Shown here one piece after another: positions 1-6,442 of a stretch of 10,567 bases of DNA. The notes under the pieces are model-generated. The model had not been told where the DNA came from. It was given only the letters and a program-made list of their open reading frames with translations, and ran no database searches. Position 1 is the stretch's first letter, and each line of letters begins with the position of its first letter. The translations under genes were made by a program, and so were the position numbers. Origin of the DNA: Acidobacteriaceae bacterium UBA1795 (GTDB lineage: Bacteria; Acidobacteriota; Terriglobia; Terriglobales; Acidobacteriaceae); the NCBI GenBank assembly GCA_002314435.1, contig DCFV01000123.1, positions 1 through 10,567 of the forward strand, given 5' to 3'.

Positions 1-329
1 TACGCAACCAGCGGGATGGCGAAGGGAACAGCATAGGGTATACGACTTTTGCCAACAGGAAACGACAGCGGCGACAACGACGCAAGAAACAACAGAGCGC
101 CCACAAGGGCGATGGATTGCCCTACACCTGCGATCCAGGGATATGTCGCGGCGTTCGAGGTGTCCCACAGACCCAGCTGGCCCGACTGCAACATACGTAG
201 GCAGGCACAAAGAAATCCCAGCAGCCAGAGCAGCGTGCGGGTTTCGCGCGAGCGAAGATAGAGCTGCGCGAAGACGGGCAGCAGCAGAGCCGTCAACACA
301 AACGCCGCAAGCTGATAGCTGTCGGCCAT
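1..329 (-). CDS. Truncated multi-pass membrane protein, N-terminal part only
   Basis: An open frame starts at ATG 329 and runs leftward without a stop to the window edge, giving 109 codons. A strong Shine-Dalgarno (AAGGAGGAG, plus-strand 341-349) lies 11 nt upstream. The protein begins MADSYQLAAFVLTALLL and shows at least three hydrophobic segments (about residues 7-25, 34-48 and 70-88), with a fourth starting near the break. The short arginine-rich link after the first segment (LRSRETR) suggests a cytoplasmic loop. No catalytic domain lies within the window. Acidobacterial sensor diguanylate cyclases and histidine kinases often begin with this kind of multi-helix membrane region, so a signalling protein is a fair guess, but nothing visible proves it. 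It is divergent from the LolA-like gene. Confidence is for a real partial gene, not for the function. Confidence 0.65.
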   Translation of the reverse strand, partial: MADSYQLAAFVLTALLLPVFAQLYLRSRETRTLLWLLGFLCACLRMLQSGQLGLWDTSNAATYPWIAGVGQSIALVGALLFLASLSPLSFPVGKSRIPYAVPFAIPLVA

Positions 330-629
330 GGCAGCCGGAACTCCTCCTTGAATTCGCTCTGGCCGTAATCCTTCGGCAGAATCTCGGGGCAGCGAACTCC
401 GAACCTTCTAAATTAATACAAAAAGAGACTTTATACCCATCCTGCCGCACTCGTGCGCCGGTCCGAGGGGCACACGAAGCCTATTACGGACCCTGCCACA
501 TTCTGCCCCGGCTCCCGCTAGCATGTATATGCGTCTAACGTGGTAGTTACTATATCTGGCAACTGCGCTCTGCTTGGGCAGCGAAATCAGGCTCTGCGCC
601 AGCCAGTTGAACCAAGAAGGAGCCTGCTT
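330..629. other. Divergent intergenic region, no gene seen
   Basis: This 300-nt stretch separates the leftward membrane protein from the rightward LolA-like gene and should hold both promoters. An AT-rich patch at about 406-437, in otherwise GC-rich DNA, is the likeliest promoter area and contains TTATAC (431-436) on the plus strand and TATTAA on the minus strand. A second TA-rich spot lies at 548-556. I could not find a convincing paired -35/-10 for either gene. The open frame entering from 540 has no ribosome binding site of its own and is better read as the upstream part of the 630 gene's leader. Confidence 0.4.
617..622 (+). promoter_or_regulatory. Ribosome binding site that fixes the GTG start at 630
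   Basis: AAGGAG lies 7 nt before GTG 630. The resulting protein begins directly with a signal peptide, so this site argues for 630 over the upstream in-frame GTG at 540, which would put about 30 non-hydrophobic residues before the signal sequence. Confidence 0.7.
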
Positions 630-1502
630 GTGCGCGTCCTACCTTGCCTGATCCTCCTGACGGCAGCGGTTCTACCTCTGGCCGCCGCTCAGGACAAAGA
701 CAGCTTTACCCCCATGGCGCTCGACGCCGGCTTCGGGCACATGGACGTCTCCGCACCTACCGTTCCGGCCGACGAGATCATCCGCAAGTTTGCCGCCAAG
801 GAGAGCGAGTTCCAGGATGCGCTGAACCACTACACGTATCGCCGCGTGGCACGGGTCCAGACGATCGACGACGACAACAAGGTAGACGGCGAATACTACG
901 AAGTGGACGACGTGATCTTCGGTCCGTCCGGCAAACGTACGGAGAAGGTAGTCTACGCGCCGCTGAACACGCTGCAGCGCGTGATGATGTCACCCTCGGA
1001 CCTGCAGGATATTCAGCACGGCTATCCCTTTGTGCTGACAACGGAGCAGCTTCCGGAGTACGACATCAAGTACGTGGGCCGACAGAAGGTGGACGAGGTT
1101 GACTGCTACGTCTTCGACGTGAGCCCGAAAAAGATCGATAAGGGGAAGCGTTACCTGTTGGGTCGTATCTGGGTGGACGCGACCGACCTGCAAATTGTAG
1201 TGACGAACGGCCGTATGGTGCCGGACGACACGCGCAAGGGTAGCGAGGACCTGCATCCGCCATTCATGACTTGGCGGGCGCAAATCGACGGCCACTACTG
1301 GTTCCCGGTTTACACCAAGGGCGAGGGCGTTTTGCACTTTGCCGGTGGCCATGGCTACCTGTCACAGGATGTGCACATACGCGACGTAATCAAGTACACG
1401 GACTACAAGCAGTTCGGCTCAACTATCAAGATCACGTACGAGGGGCAGGATATTACGCAGCCGTCCACGCAGCCGGCGCAGACAAAGAAGCCGCAGAAGT
1501 AG
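630..1502 (+). CDS. Exported LolA-like (outer-membrane lipoprotein-sorting fold) protein
   Basis: A 290-aa protein from GTG 630, with AAGGAG at 617-622. The N-terminus (MRVLPCLILLTAAVLPLAAA) is a clear Sec signal peptide with likely cleavage after AAA at residue 20. The Cys at residue 6 is inside the hydrophobic core and is not a lipobox. The mature part has many aromatic beta-strand-like stretches (YYEVDDVIFG, YVGRQKVDEVDCYVFDV, GRIWVDATDLQIV, YWFPVYTKGEGVLHF), which is the pattern of the LolA/LolB-like half-barrel that binds lipidated or hydrophobic ligands. The C-terminus is a low-complexity Pro/Thr/Gln/Lys tail. I recall similar proteins as common, unnamed members in Acidobacteriota genomes. 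A periplasmic location is inferred, and ligand and partner are unknown. It is transcribed alone and ends at a strong hairpin at 1512-1541. The GTG at 540 is an alternative start in the same frame. Confidence 0.8.
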   Translation: MRVLPCLILLTAAVLPLAAAQDKDSFTPMALDAGFGHMDVSAPTVPADEIIRKFAAKESEFQDALNHYTYRRVARVQTIDDDNKVDGEYYEVDDVIFGPSGKRTEKVVYAPLNTLQRVMMSPSDLQDIQHGYPFVLTTEQLPEYDIKYVGRQKVDEVDCYVFDVSPKKIDKGKRYLLGRIWVDATDLQIVVTNGRMVPDDTRKGSEDLHPPFMTWRAQIDGHYWFPVYTKGEGVLHFAGGHGYLSQDVHIRDVIKYTDYKQFGSTIKITYEGQDITQPSTQPAQTKKPQK

Positions 1503-1511
1503 CGGACAGAA

Positions 1512-1541
1512 GAAAACCGCGCCGAGGGTGGCGCGGTTTTC
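1512..1541. terminator. Bidirectional intrinsic terminator
   Basis: A perfect 12-bp inverted repeat (GAAAACCGCGCC at 1512-1523 and its complement at 1530-1541) with a 6-nt loop. The stem has a GC-rich core, and its outer A/T pairs provide a TTTT run on the 3' side in both directions. It lies 9 nt after the LolA-like stop and 21 nt after the HNH gene stop, between convergent genes, so it can end both transcripts. Confidence 0.85.
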
Positions 1542-1562
1542 CATTTCATCGTTCCCAGCAAC

Positions 1563-2189
1563 CTAATAGAAAAGGTACTTGCGCCAGCGGTCGTCGCCGC
1601 GGCCCAGCATGCGCATGATCTGACGGCTTGTGTGGAGTGAGAACGGCCGCGGCTCGCGCTGCAGCATCATGTCGTTGATTTCGCTGAGCAGACGGTTGCC
1701 CTTACGTCGGTTGCAGGCGTGGCAGCAGGCCACCAGGTTCTCCCACGTGGAGGAGCCGCCGCGCGAGCGGGGCTGCACGTGATCCAGCGTAAGTTCGCTC
1801 GAGGGCAGCACCACGCCGCAGTATTGGCAGGTGTTGCGGTCGCGCAGAAGTATGTTCTTGCGCGAGAGGGCACGCGTCTGGTGGGGGATGCGCCGGTACT
1901 CGAGCAGGCGGATGACCGAGGGCATGGCGATGCGGTTGCGCTGCGCGTGCAGGGTGAGGCCGTGCTCCTCCTCAGTGCGCGCGATTCCCTTGAGCACCAG
2001 CACCAGCGCTCGGCGCGCGCCGCAGATGTTGATGGGCTCATAGGAGGCGTTCAACACCAGCACGGGCATCTGCAGTATCTGCCCGCCGTTCGTGGTTGTG
2101 TGCCCTGGCGTGTGGTCGACTGCGAGGGCCACCGCCCGTGCGGCTGATTTCTGCTTGCGTGCATGAATCATGGCTTTTCCCAATGACAT
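1563..2189 (-). CDS. HNH endonuclease
   Basis: A 208-aa protein from ATG 2189. The conserved domain starts at about residue 41 (MPVLVLNASYEPINI). The HNH core spans residues 121-165: a zinc-ribbon pair C121xxC124, the catalytic LTLDH (D136, H137), ENL at 150-152, then C156xxC159 and NRRKG. The protein ends in WRKYLFY. This is the stand-alone HNH family related to McrA and phage-type nucleases; the biological substrate is not known and no partner methylase is present. Start choice: ATG 2189 has GAGGGG 7 nt upstream and begins 14 nt after the comF stop. A further upstream in-frame start at 2207 would overlap comF. ATG 2069, right at the conserved domain, has no good ribosome binding site but would give a more typical length. 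The first 40 residues are Ala/Lys-rich and look unstructured. It is probably co-transcribed with comF and ends at the 1512-1541 hairpin. Confidence 0.88.
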   Translation of the reverse strand: MSLGKAMIHARKQKSAARAVALAVDHTPGHTTTNGGQILQMPVLVLNASYEPINICGARRALVLVLKGIARTEEEHGLTLHAQRNRIAMPSVIRLLEYRRIPHQTRALSRKNILLRDRNTCQYCGVVLPSSELTLDHVQPRSRGGSSTWENLVACCHACNRRKGNRLLSEINDMMLQREPRPFSLHTSRQIMRMLGRGDDRWRKYLFY

Positions 2190-2203
2190 TCCTTGTCCCC
2201 TCG

Positions 2204-3211
2204 TCACAAAGATGGTGGGTCTGCTGCTGCGTACATGCCCTGCGTTTCAGAAATGGTTGCGAATTTGTTGCCCGGCATACCTGTCAGCCGGGACTCCTTC
2301 CACGCGTTCAATGTCTTATGCCGGGCGGTGTGAGTGCGGCGCGCACGGGCCAGCGTGGCCACCCACACCGTCTCCGCGCTGGCTTTGAGCAGCGTTTGCG
2401 CGGCGGCGCGGGCGGTGGCGCTGGTGGTGAGAATGTCGTCGATCAACAGTATGTGCCTGCCCGACACGGCGTGCTCATCTGCCACGCGAAAGGCACCGCG
2501 CACGTTGATGCGGCGCTGGCGCGGCGTGAGCCCGGCCTGAGTGCCGGTGACGCGTTGGCGCAGGAGCGTGTCCGGCGCGAGGGTCAGGCGCCACTCGGGA
2601 TGGGTGCGGCGCAGGACTGCAAGCGCCTCGGATGCCAGCAACCTCGACTGGTTGAATCCACGGGCGGACAATTTGGAGTGATGCAGGGGTACCGGGACCA
2701 CCAGCAGATCGGCCGGGGCCGAAGCGGCCAGCTTTGCGATGGCGGAGGCCAAGGCACGACCGAGTCCCCGGGCTGCGGGGTGCAAGCCGTCGTACTTGAG
2801 GGCGTGAATCGCGTCGCGCATGCGGCCCTCGTAGGGCCCGTAAGCCACGGCACAAGCAAAGGGTGGTGGGGCAAGGCGGCAGGTGCGGCACTGGAAACCG
2901 CATTCCGGGCCAGGCTGATCGAGGGTGTCACCGCAGCGTTGGCACACGTCTGCGCCCTGGACAGGAATTTCCAGCCAGCAAGCGTCACAGATTGGCACGG
3001 AAGAAAGGCGCGGCAGATGAGAGCCGCAGAGGGGGCAGGAGGCAGGAAGAAGGGCACAACCCACAGCATCCACAGGACTTCGAAGCACGCGAGCGACCGC
3101 ACGCCAAGCGGAAGTCTCCGATGGTGGAACGTCGAACGTCAGTGAACCGGAGTCCCTGCGGAAGACGAACCTCACTTGTGGGAGCGGCAGCGGCCAAGCC
3201 GTAGCGATCAC
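2204..3211 (-). CDS. comF: ComF family phosphoribosyltransferase-like protein
   Basis: A 335-aa protein. The N-terminal third holds a multi-cysteine zinc-binding region (C59PLC62, C75DAC78, C90QRC93, then C104, C108 and C111), as in the zinc-ribbon part of ComF. The C-terminal part is a type I phosphoribosyltransferase fold with VPVPLHHSK (172-180), RGFNQS (184-189), RVTGTQAGLTPRQRRINVRGAF (two overlapping conserved pieces, 220-241) and the PRPP-binding loop ILLIDDILTTSAT (254-266). ComF proteins act in DNA uptake during natural transformation in Bacillus and Haemophilus; the phosphoribosyl substrate is not established. The start is uncertain. GTG 3211 is chosen because a -10-like TATAGT lies just upstream, but about 40 residues precede the conserved region and there is no in-frame ATG before residue 131, so another GTG (for example 3088) is possible. 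Some 25 C-terminal residues also extend past the domain. It is followed after 14 nt by the HNH gene. Confidence 0.88.
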   Translation of the reverse strand: MIATAWPLPLPQVRFVFRRDSGSLTFDVPPSETSAWRAVARVLRSPVDAVGCALLPASCPLCGSHLPRLSSVPICDACWLEIPVQGADVCQRCGDTLDQPGPECGFQCRTCRLAPPPFACAVAYGPYEGRMRDAIHALKYDGLHPAARGLGRALASAIAKLAASAPADLLVVPVPLHHSKLSARGFNQSRLLASEALAVLRRTHPEWRLTLAPDTLLRQRVTGTQAGLTPRQRRINVRGAFRVADEHAVSGRHILLIDDILTTSATARAAAQTLLKASAETVWVATLARARRTHTARHKTLNAWKESRLTGMPGNKFATISETQGMYAAADPPSL

Positions 3212-3225
3212 CGCCTCACACGATC

Positions 3226-3231
3226 ACTATA
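3226..3231 (-). promoter_or_regulatory. Possible -10 element before comF
   Basis: TATAGT on the minus strand, ending 14 nt before GTG 3211. No good -35 is visible 16-18 nt upstream (the best is TGGCGG). If used, the leader would be only about 7-8 nt. The hexamer match is the only support. Confidence 0.3.
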
Positions 3232-3349
3232 CCGCGCGGAGGTCGGGCCCGCCAGTCCCTGCGCCAGTCAATGACACCGGTCCGGCAGGGCTGACGCGCC
3301 TGCAGCAACTGTTCCCTGATATCGGGTGACTGCGAACTACGAACTGCCT

Positions 3350-4426
3350 CTAGCAGATGCGCGGCAGTTGCTCGCCGATCTGGGTGGGGATGACTCGATT
3401 GGCACCCATGGCAGTCCGGGCGACCAGCATGCGAGGGTGTTCGGCCGTGACCTGGCCAATGCGTGCCGCATCCTGGCCCAAGGGGTGCGCGTGGAGCACC
3501 GCAAGCACACGGTCGGCAGCTTCCGGGCCGACGAAAAAGACTACTTTGCCCTCGTTAGCGACGTAGACCGGGTCGAGGCCCAGCAGTTCGCAGGCCGACT
3601 GTACCTCAGGCCGCACAGGCAAACGAGTTTCGTCGATCTCGACGCCGACACCCGAGGATGAGGCGATCTCGTTGAGTGTGGAGGCAAGGCCACCGCGGGT
3701 GGGGTCGCGCATCGCGTGCACCGCGTCGCCAGCCGCAGCCAGCACGTCGGCGATGAGGCCGTTGAGAGCGGCGCAGTCGGACTGGATCGCACTTTCGAAC
3801 TCCAGCCCCTCGCGCACGCTCATGATGGCCATGCCATGGTCGCCAACGGTGCCTGAGACCAGCACGGCATCGCCTGGCTGCGCACGGTGCGGACCGACGT
3901 TGACGCCCGGCCGCAGCACGCCGACGCCTGCGGTGTTGATGTAGCAGCCGTCACCATGGCCACGCTCGACAACTTTTGTGTCGCCGGTGACGATGCGGAC
4001 ACCCGCGATGGCTGCGGCCTCGGCCATGGCATTCACCACTGCCGCAAGCTGCGCCAACGGAAAGCCTTCTTCGAGGATGAAGCTCGCACTGAGGAACTTG
4101 GGCTCTGCGCCGGAGACGGCGAGATCGTTGACCGTGCCGTTAACCGCCAGTTCGCCGATCGAGCCGCCGGGAAAGAACAGGGGCTGCACAACGAAGGAGT
4201 CAGTGCTCATGGCCAGTTTGCCGGAGCCGAGATCGAAAACCGCCGCATCGCCAAGGTTTTCAAGCTCAGGATTGCGAAATGCGGGCAGGAATAGGTGTTC
4301 GACCAGTTCATTGCCCAGCTTACCGCCGCCACCGTGGCCCATCACGATGGTCGGATAATCTGCCAGCGGCAAAGGGCACGACCAGTTGGAGAAATCCGGC
4401 GCTGCTTTCTTGGCTTCTTCGGTCAC
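3350..4426 (-). CDS. hypE: HypE, carbamoyl dehydratase of [NiFe] hydrogenase maturation
   Basis: A 358-aa protein, the usual HypE length. HypE takes a carbamoyl group from HypF on its C-terminal cysteine and dehydrates it with ATP to a thiocyanate, giving the CN ligands to the HypC-HypD iron. The C-terminus is PRIC, with the essential Cys as the last residue (358). Other PurM/AIR-synthetase-like family motifs are GHGGGGK (30-36), MSTDSFVV (73-80), NGTVNDLAV (96-104), GDTKVV (148-153) and RDPTRGG (240-246). The start is GTG 4426, because AAGGAG (4436-4441) lies 9 nt upstream; the frame stays open up to 4627, but that part overlaps hypD and its sequence is not HypE-like. It follows hypD by 25 nt and is the last hyp gene here. 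hypF, the carbamoyl donor enzyme, is not in the window. Confidence 0.96.
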   Translation of the reverse strand: MTEEAKKAAPDFSNWSCPLPLADYPTIVMGHGGGGKLGNELVEHLFLPAFRNPELENLGDAAVFDLGSGKLAMSTDSFVVQPLFFPGGSIGELAVNGTVNDLAVSGAEPKFLSASFILEEGFPLAQLAAVVNAMAEAAAIAGVRIVTGDTKVVERGHGDGCYINTAGVGVLRPGVNVGPHRAQPGDAVLVSGTVGDHGMAIMSVREGLEFESAIQSDCAALNGLIADVLAAAGDAVHAMRDPTRGGLASTLNEIASSSGVGVEIDETRLPVRPEVQSACELLGLDPVYVANEGKVVFFVGPEAADRVLAVLHAHPLGQDAARIGQVTAEHPRMLVARTAMGANRVIPTQIGEQLPRIC

Positions 4427-4435
4427 CCGGCAAAA

Positions 4436-4441
4436 CTCCTT
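4436..4441 (-). promoter_or_regulatory. Ribosome binding site that fixes the hypE start
   Basis: AAGGAG on the minus strand in the 25-nt gap between hypD and hypE, 9 nt before GTG 4426. It rules out the longer open frame that would begin inside hypD. Confidence 0.7.
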
Positions 4442-4451
4442 GTCTCTTACC

Positions 4452-5576
4452 CTAGCTGTTCTTGCCGACTCCGGCCAATTCCTCTGCAGAGATGAAGCGG
4501 CCGTAGTTGAAGTACGCAGCGCAGGCGCCCTCGCTCGAAACCATGGTGGCGCCCAGCGGGTGGCGCGGAGTGCACTCTTTGCCGAAGGCCGGGCACTCGG
4601 CGGGCTTGATGACCCCGCGCAGCACATCGCCCGAGTGGCACAGCGGCGACTCCTCGGTGTGGATGCCGGAGATCTGGAAGCGCTCCTCGGCGTCGAAGTC
4701 GCGATAATCTGCGTTGAGCCGCCAGCCGCTCCTAGGAATCACGCCGATGCCGCGCCACGCGCGGTCGGTGACTTCAAAGACCTCAGACAATAGCTTTTGC
4801 GCGGAGCGGTTGCCCTCGAACGTGACGACACGCTCGTAGGCGTTCTCCACGTCATGGCGGCCGGATTCAAGTTGAATAACGGCGCGGCGGATGCCGTCGA
4901 GTAGGTCGAGCGGCTCAAAGCCTGTAACCACGATGGGAATCTGGAACTTCTCGGCGAGAGGTGGATACTCCCAATAGCCCATGACGCTACAAACGTGGCC
5001 GGCGGCGAGGAAGCCCTGTACCTGATTTTCGGGCGCGGACATGATGGCTTCAATGGCCGGCGGAACCAGCACGTGCGAGACCAGCAGAGAGAAGTTCTTG
5101 AGGCCGCGCCGCTTGGCCAGATGTACGCTCATGGCGTTGGCCGGGGCGGTGGTCTCAAAGCCCACGCCGAAGAAGACTACCTGCTTACCGGGGTTCTTGG
5201 CGGCAAGTTCCACCGCGTCCAGGGGCGAGTAGACGATGCGCACGTCGCCGCCTGCACCCTTCACCTGAAACAGGTCCGCATCGGTGCCGGGCACGCGCAG
5301 CATGTCGCCAAAGCTGCAGAAGATGACGCCCGGCTGTGCCGCTATGGCGAGTGCTTTGTCGATGAGTTCGAGCGGAGTGACGCAAACCGGGCAGCCGGGG
5401 CCGTGCACCATCTCAATGCCGGTGGGCAGCATCTGGTCGATGCCGTTGCGGATGATGGAATGGGTTTGGCCGCCACAGACCTCCATGATCTTCCAGGGGC
5501 GTGTGGCAATCTGCGCGATCTCTCGCGCCATGCGCTGGGCAATTTCGCCGTTGCGGAATTCGGTGAGGTATTTCAT
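4452..5576 (-). CDS. hypD: HypD, Fe(CN)2CO scaffold protein of [NiFe] hydrogenase maturation
   Basis: A 374-aa protein, full length for the family. HypD is the [4Fe-4S] protein that, with HypC, holds the iron while CN and CO are attached. Visible motifs are CGGQTH (C34-H39), GPGCPVCVTP (C62 and C65), CSFGDMLRVPG (87-97), FGVGFETTAP (136-145), GHVCSVMG (193-200), and a C-terminal cysteine group (C313, C328, C335, C352) of the kind that binds the cluster. The start ATG 5576 has AGGA 5 nt upstream, and MKYLTEFRN is the typical HypD N-terminus. It lies 54 nt after hypC and 25 nt before hypE, and is almost certainly in one transcript with both. No key residue appears to be missing. Confidence 0.97.
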   Translation of the reverse strand: MKYLTEFRNGEIAQRMAREIAQIATRPWKIMEVCGGQTHSIIRNGIDQMLPTGIEMVHGPGCPVCVTPLELIDKALAIAAQPGVIFCSFGDMLRVPGTDADLFQVKGAGGDVRIVYSPLDAVELAAKNPGKQVVFFGVGFETTAPANAMSVHLAKRRGLKNFSLLVSHVLVPPAIEAIMSAPENQVQGFLAAGHVCSVMGYWEYPPLAEKFQIPIVVTGFEPLDLLDGIRRAVIQLESGRHDVENAYERVVTFEGNRSAQKLLSEVFEVTDRAWRGIGVIPRSGWRLNADYRDFDAEERFQISGIHTEESPLCHSGDVLRGVIKPAECPAFGKECTPRHPLGATMVSSEGACAAYFNYGRFISAEELAGVGKNS

Positions 5577-5630
5577 GCGGGTCCTGATTCGAGAGCTGGT
5601 CCGGCGCCAGTTTTCAGGGGAAACGCCTGC

Positions 5631-5966
5631 TCAGTTCAATTTCGGTTTCGGCTCGACGGCACAACTGCCATCCGGGCAGCTGGACTGCGGCGTGCGGGCC
5701 GCGCGCGCAAAATGTTCCTCCTCACCGGCCAGCTCTTCTTCGAGCGCGCCCATCTGGCGAAAGACCTCAAGCGTCTTCTCGGCGCTCTCGGCGTCGATCT
5801 TGGAGATCGCAAACCCAACGTGCACAATGGTGTAGTCGCCGACCGCGATCTCCGGCACATAGTCGAGACACACCCGCTTGACCACGCCGCCAAAGTTAAC
5901 GAGGCCAACGCGAAGGCCGTCCTCGATCGTAATTTCGTCCACTCGTCCGGGAATCGCTAGACACAT
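5631..5966 (-). CDS. hypC: HypC, small chaperone of [NiFe] hydrogenase maturation, with a cysteine-bearing C-terminal tail
   Basis: A 111-aa protein starting MCLAIPG; the Cys at position 2 is the residue that binds HypD and the iron. The OB-fold-like core runs to about residue 75 (GLVNFGGVVKRVCLDYVPE, VGDYTIVHVGFAISKID). HypC carries the Fe(CN)2CO unit between HypD and the hydrogenase large-subunit precursor. The start ATG 5966 has AAGGGAG about 5 nt upstream. Family members are usually about 75-95 residues. Here an acidic stretch (LEEELAGEEEHF) is followed by a tail with CPDGSC (C97, C102). The tail is not needed to recognise the family, and its role is unknown. A CRP/FNR-type palindrome lies upstream at 6004-6019. 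It is the first gene of the hypCDE block. Confidence 0.96.
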   Translation of the reverse strand: MCLAIPGRVDEITIEDGLRVGLVNFGGVVKRVCLDYVPEIAVGDYTIVHVGFAISKIDAESAEKTLEVFRQMGALEEELAGEEEHFARAARTPQSSCPDGSCAVEPKPKLN

Positions 5967-5975
5967 GACAACTCC

Positions 5976-5981
5976 CTTATA
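5976..5981 (-). promoter_or_regulatory. Possible -10 element before hypC
   Basis: TATAAG on the minus strand, ending 9 nt before ATG 5966. Counting from it, the palindrome at 6004-6019 would be centred at about -42, the usual place for a class II CRP/FNR-type activator. It overlaps the ribosome binding site AAGGGAG (5972-5978), so either the promoter reading gives a nearly leaderless mRNA, or this match is simply the ribosome binding site and the true promoter is elsewhere. Confidence 0.3.
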
Positions 5982-6003
5982 CGCCTTCGAGGGGACGGGG
6001 TTG

Positions 6004-6019
6004 TGTGATTTAAATCACC
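6004..6019. promoter_or_regulatory. CRP/FNR-family operator-like palindrome upstream of hypC
   Basis: TGTGATTTAAATCACC contains a perfect 14-bp palindrome, GTGATTTAAATCAC (6005-6018). It matches the Escherichia coli CRP pattern TGTGA-N6-TCACA at nine of ten fixed positions, and its GAT/ATC core is shared with FNR sites. It sits in the 68-nt gap between the DUF1801 gene stop and the hypC start, the only AT-rich spot there. hypC is the only start nearby, so activation or repression of hypCDE is the natural reading. Which regulator binds cannot be told from the site. Confidence 0.55.
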
Positions 6020-6034
6020 ACGAGGCCGCAGGGC

Positions 6035-6442
6035 TCAGAGCGCCTGCTTTCGCTCGTTTTCCGCCACGCGCGCCTTCACCATCTTCTTCACCAGGGCGGC
6101 GGGCAGCGGCTTGTCCACGGCGAACTGCAGCGTGCCCTTGGAGGTGCGGTAGCTGACCAGTTCGTCCTTCATCGCATCGATGAGCGAGGCATTCATGGGG
6201 AAGAAGCTGCAGTGACTCTTGAATGCGGCGTAGGCCACTAGTGCGCCCATGTAGCGGAAGGCAGGCATACCATAGCTGAGGCCCTCGGTGGCATCGGCTG
6301 GAGCCGCGGCGCGAATGGCGGCTCGTACTTTGGCAAGCGTGGTCCGTGCAGGTTCTGGCACGCCAGCAAGATAGGCCTCAACAGCAGCAACGCTATCTGT
6401 TGGTGGGTTCTCAGTCTTTGCAGGTTTCATGGCTCTCACCAT
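6035..6442 (-). CDS. DUF1801 (YdhG/frataxin-like) protein, downstream copy
   Basis: A 135-aa protein of the DUF1801 family (Pfam PF08818). Family marks are VPEPARTTLAKVRAAI near residues 28-43, the YGMPAF segment, FKSHCSFFP, and the C-terminal LPAALVKKMVKARVAEN. The best-known relative is Bacillus subtilis YdhG (Fra), described as a frataxin-like iron chaperone; most of the family is uncharacterised. About half of the aligned residues match the neighbouring copy at 6436-6846. Its ATG at 6442 overlaps that gene's stop by 7 nt (translational coupling); ATG 6430 is an alternative start. It lies between hypB and hypC and is probably co-transcribed with hypAB. A link to iron supply for hydrogenase maturation is a hypothesis from position only. 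Confidence 0.88.
   Translation of the reverse strand: MVRAMKPAKTENPPTDSVAAVEAYLAGVPEPARTTLAKVRAAIRAAAPADATEGLSYGMPAFRYMGALVAYAAFKSHCSFFPMNASLIDAMKDELVSYRTSKGTLQFAVDKPLPAALVKKMVKARVAENERKQAL

Noticed and set aside
2096..3145. Long plus-strand open frame (349 codons)
   Set aside because: It is antisense to comF and the HNH gene start, whose frames carry clear family motifs. The plus-strand translation shows no recognisable domain and is a GC-rich shadow.
3257..3290. CCCTGC/GCAGGG inverted repeat after hypE as a terminator
   Set aside because: The stem is only 6 bp with a 22-nt loop and no T-run on either strand, so it is not a convincing intrinsic terminator.
4995..5960. Long plus-strand open frame (321 codons)
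   Set aside because: It is antisense to hypC and hypD, which are unmistakable. The plus-strand product has no domain pattern and no ribosome binding site.
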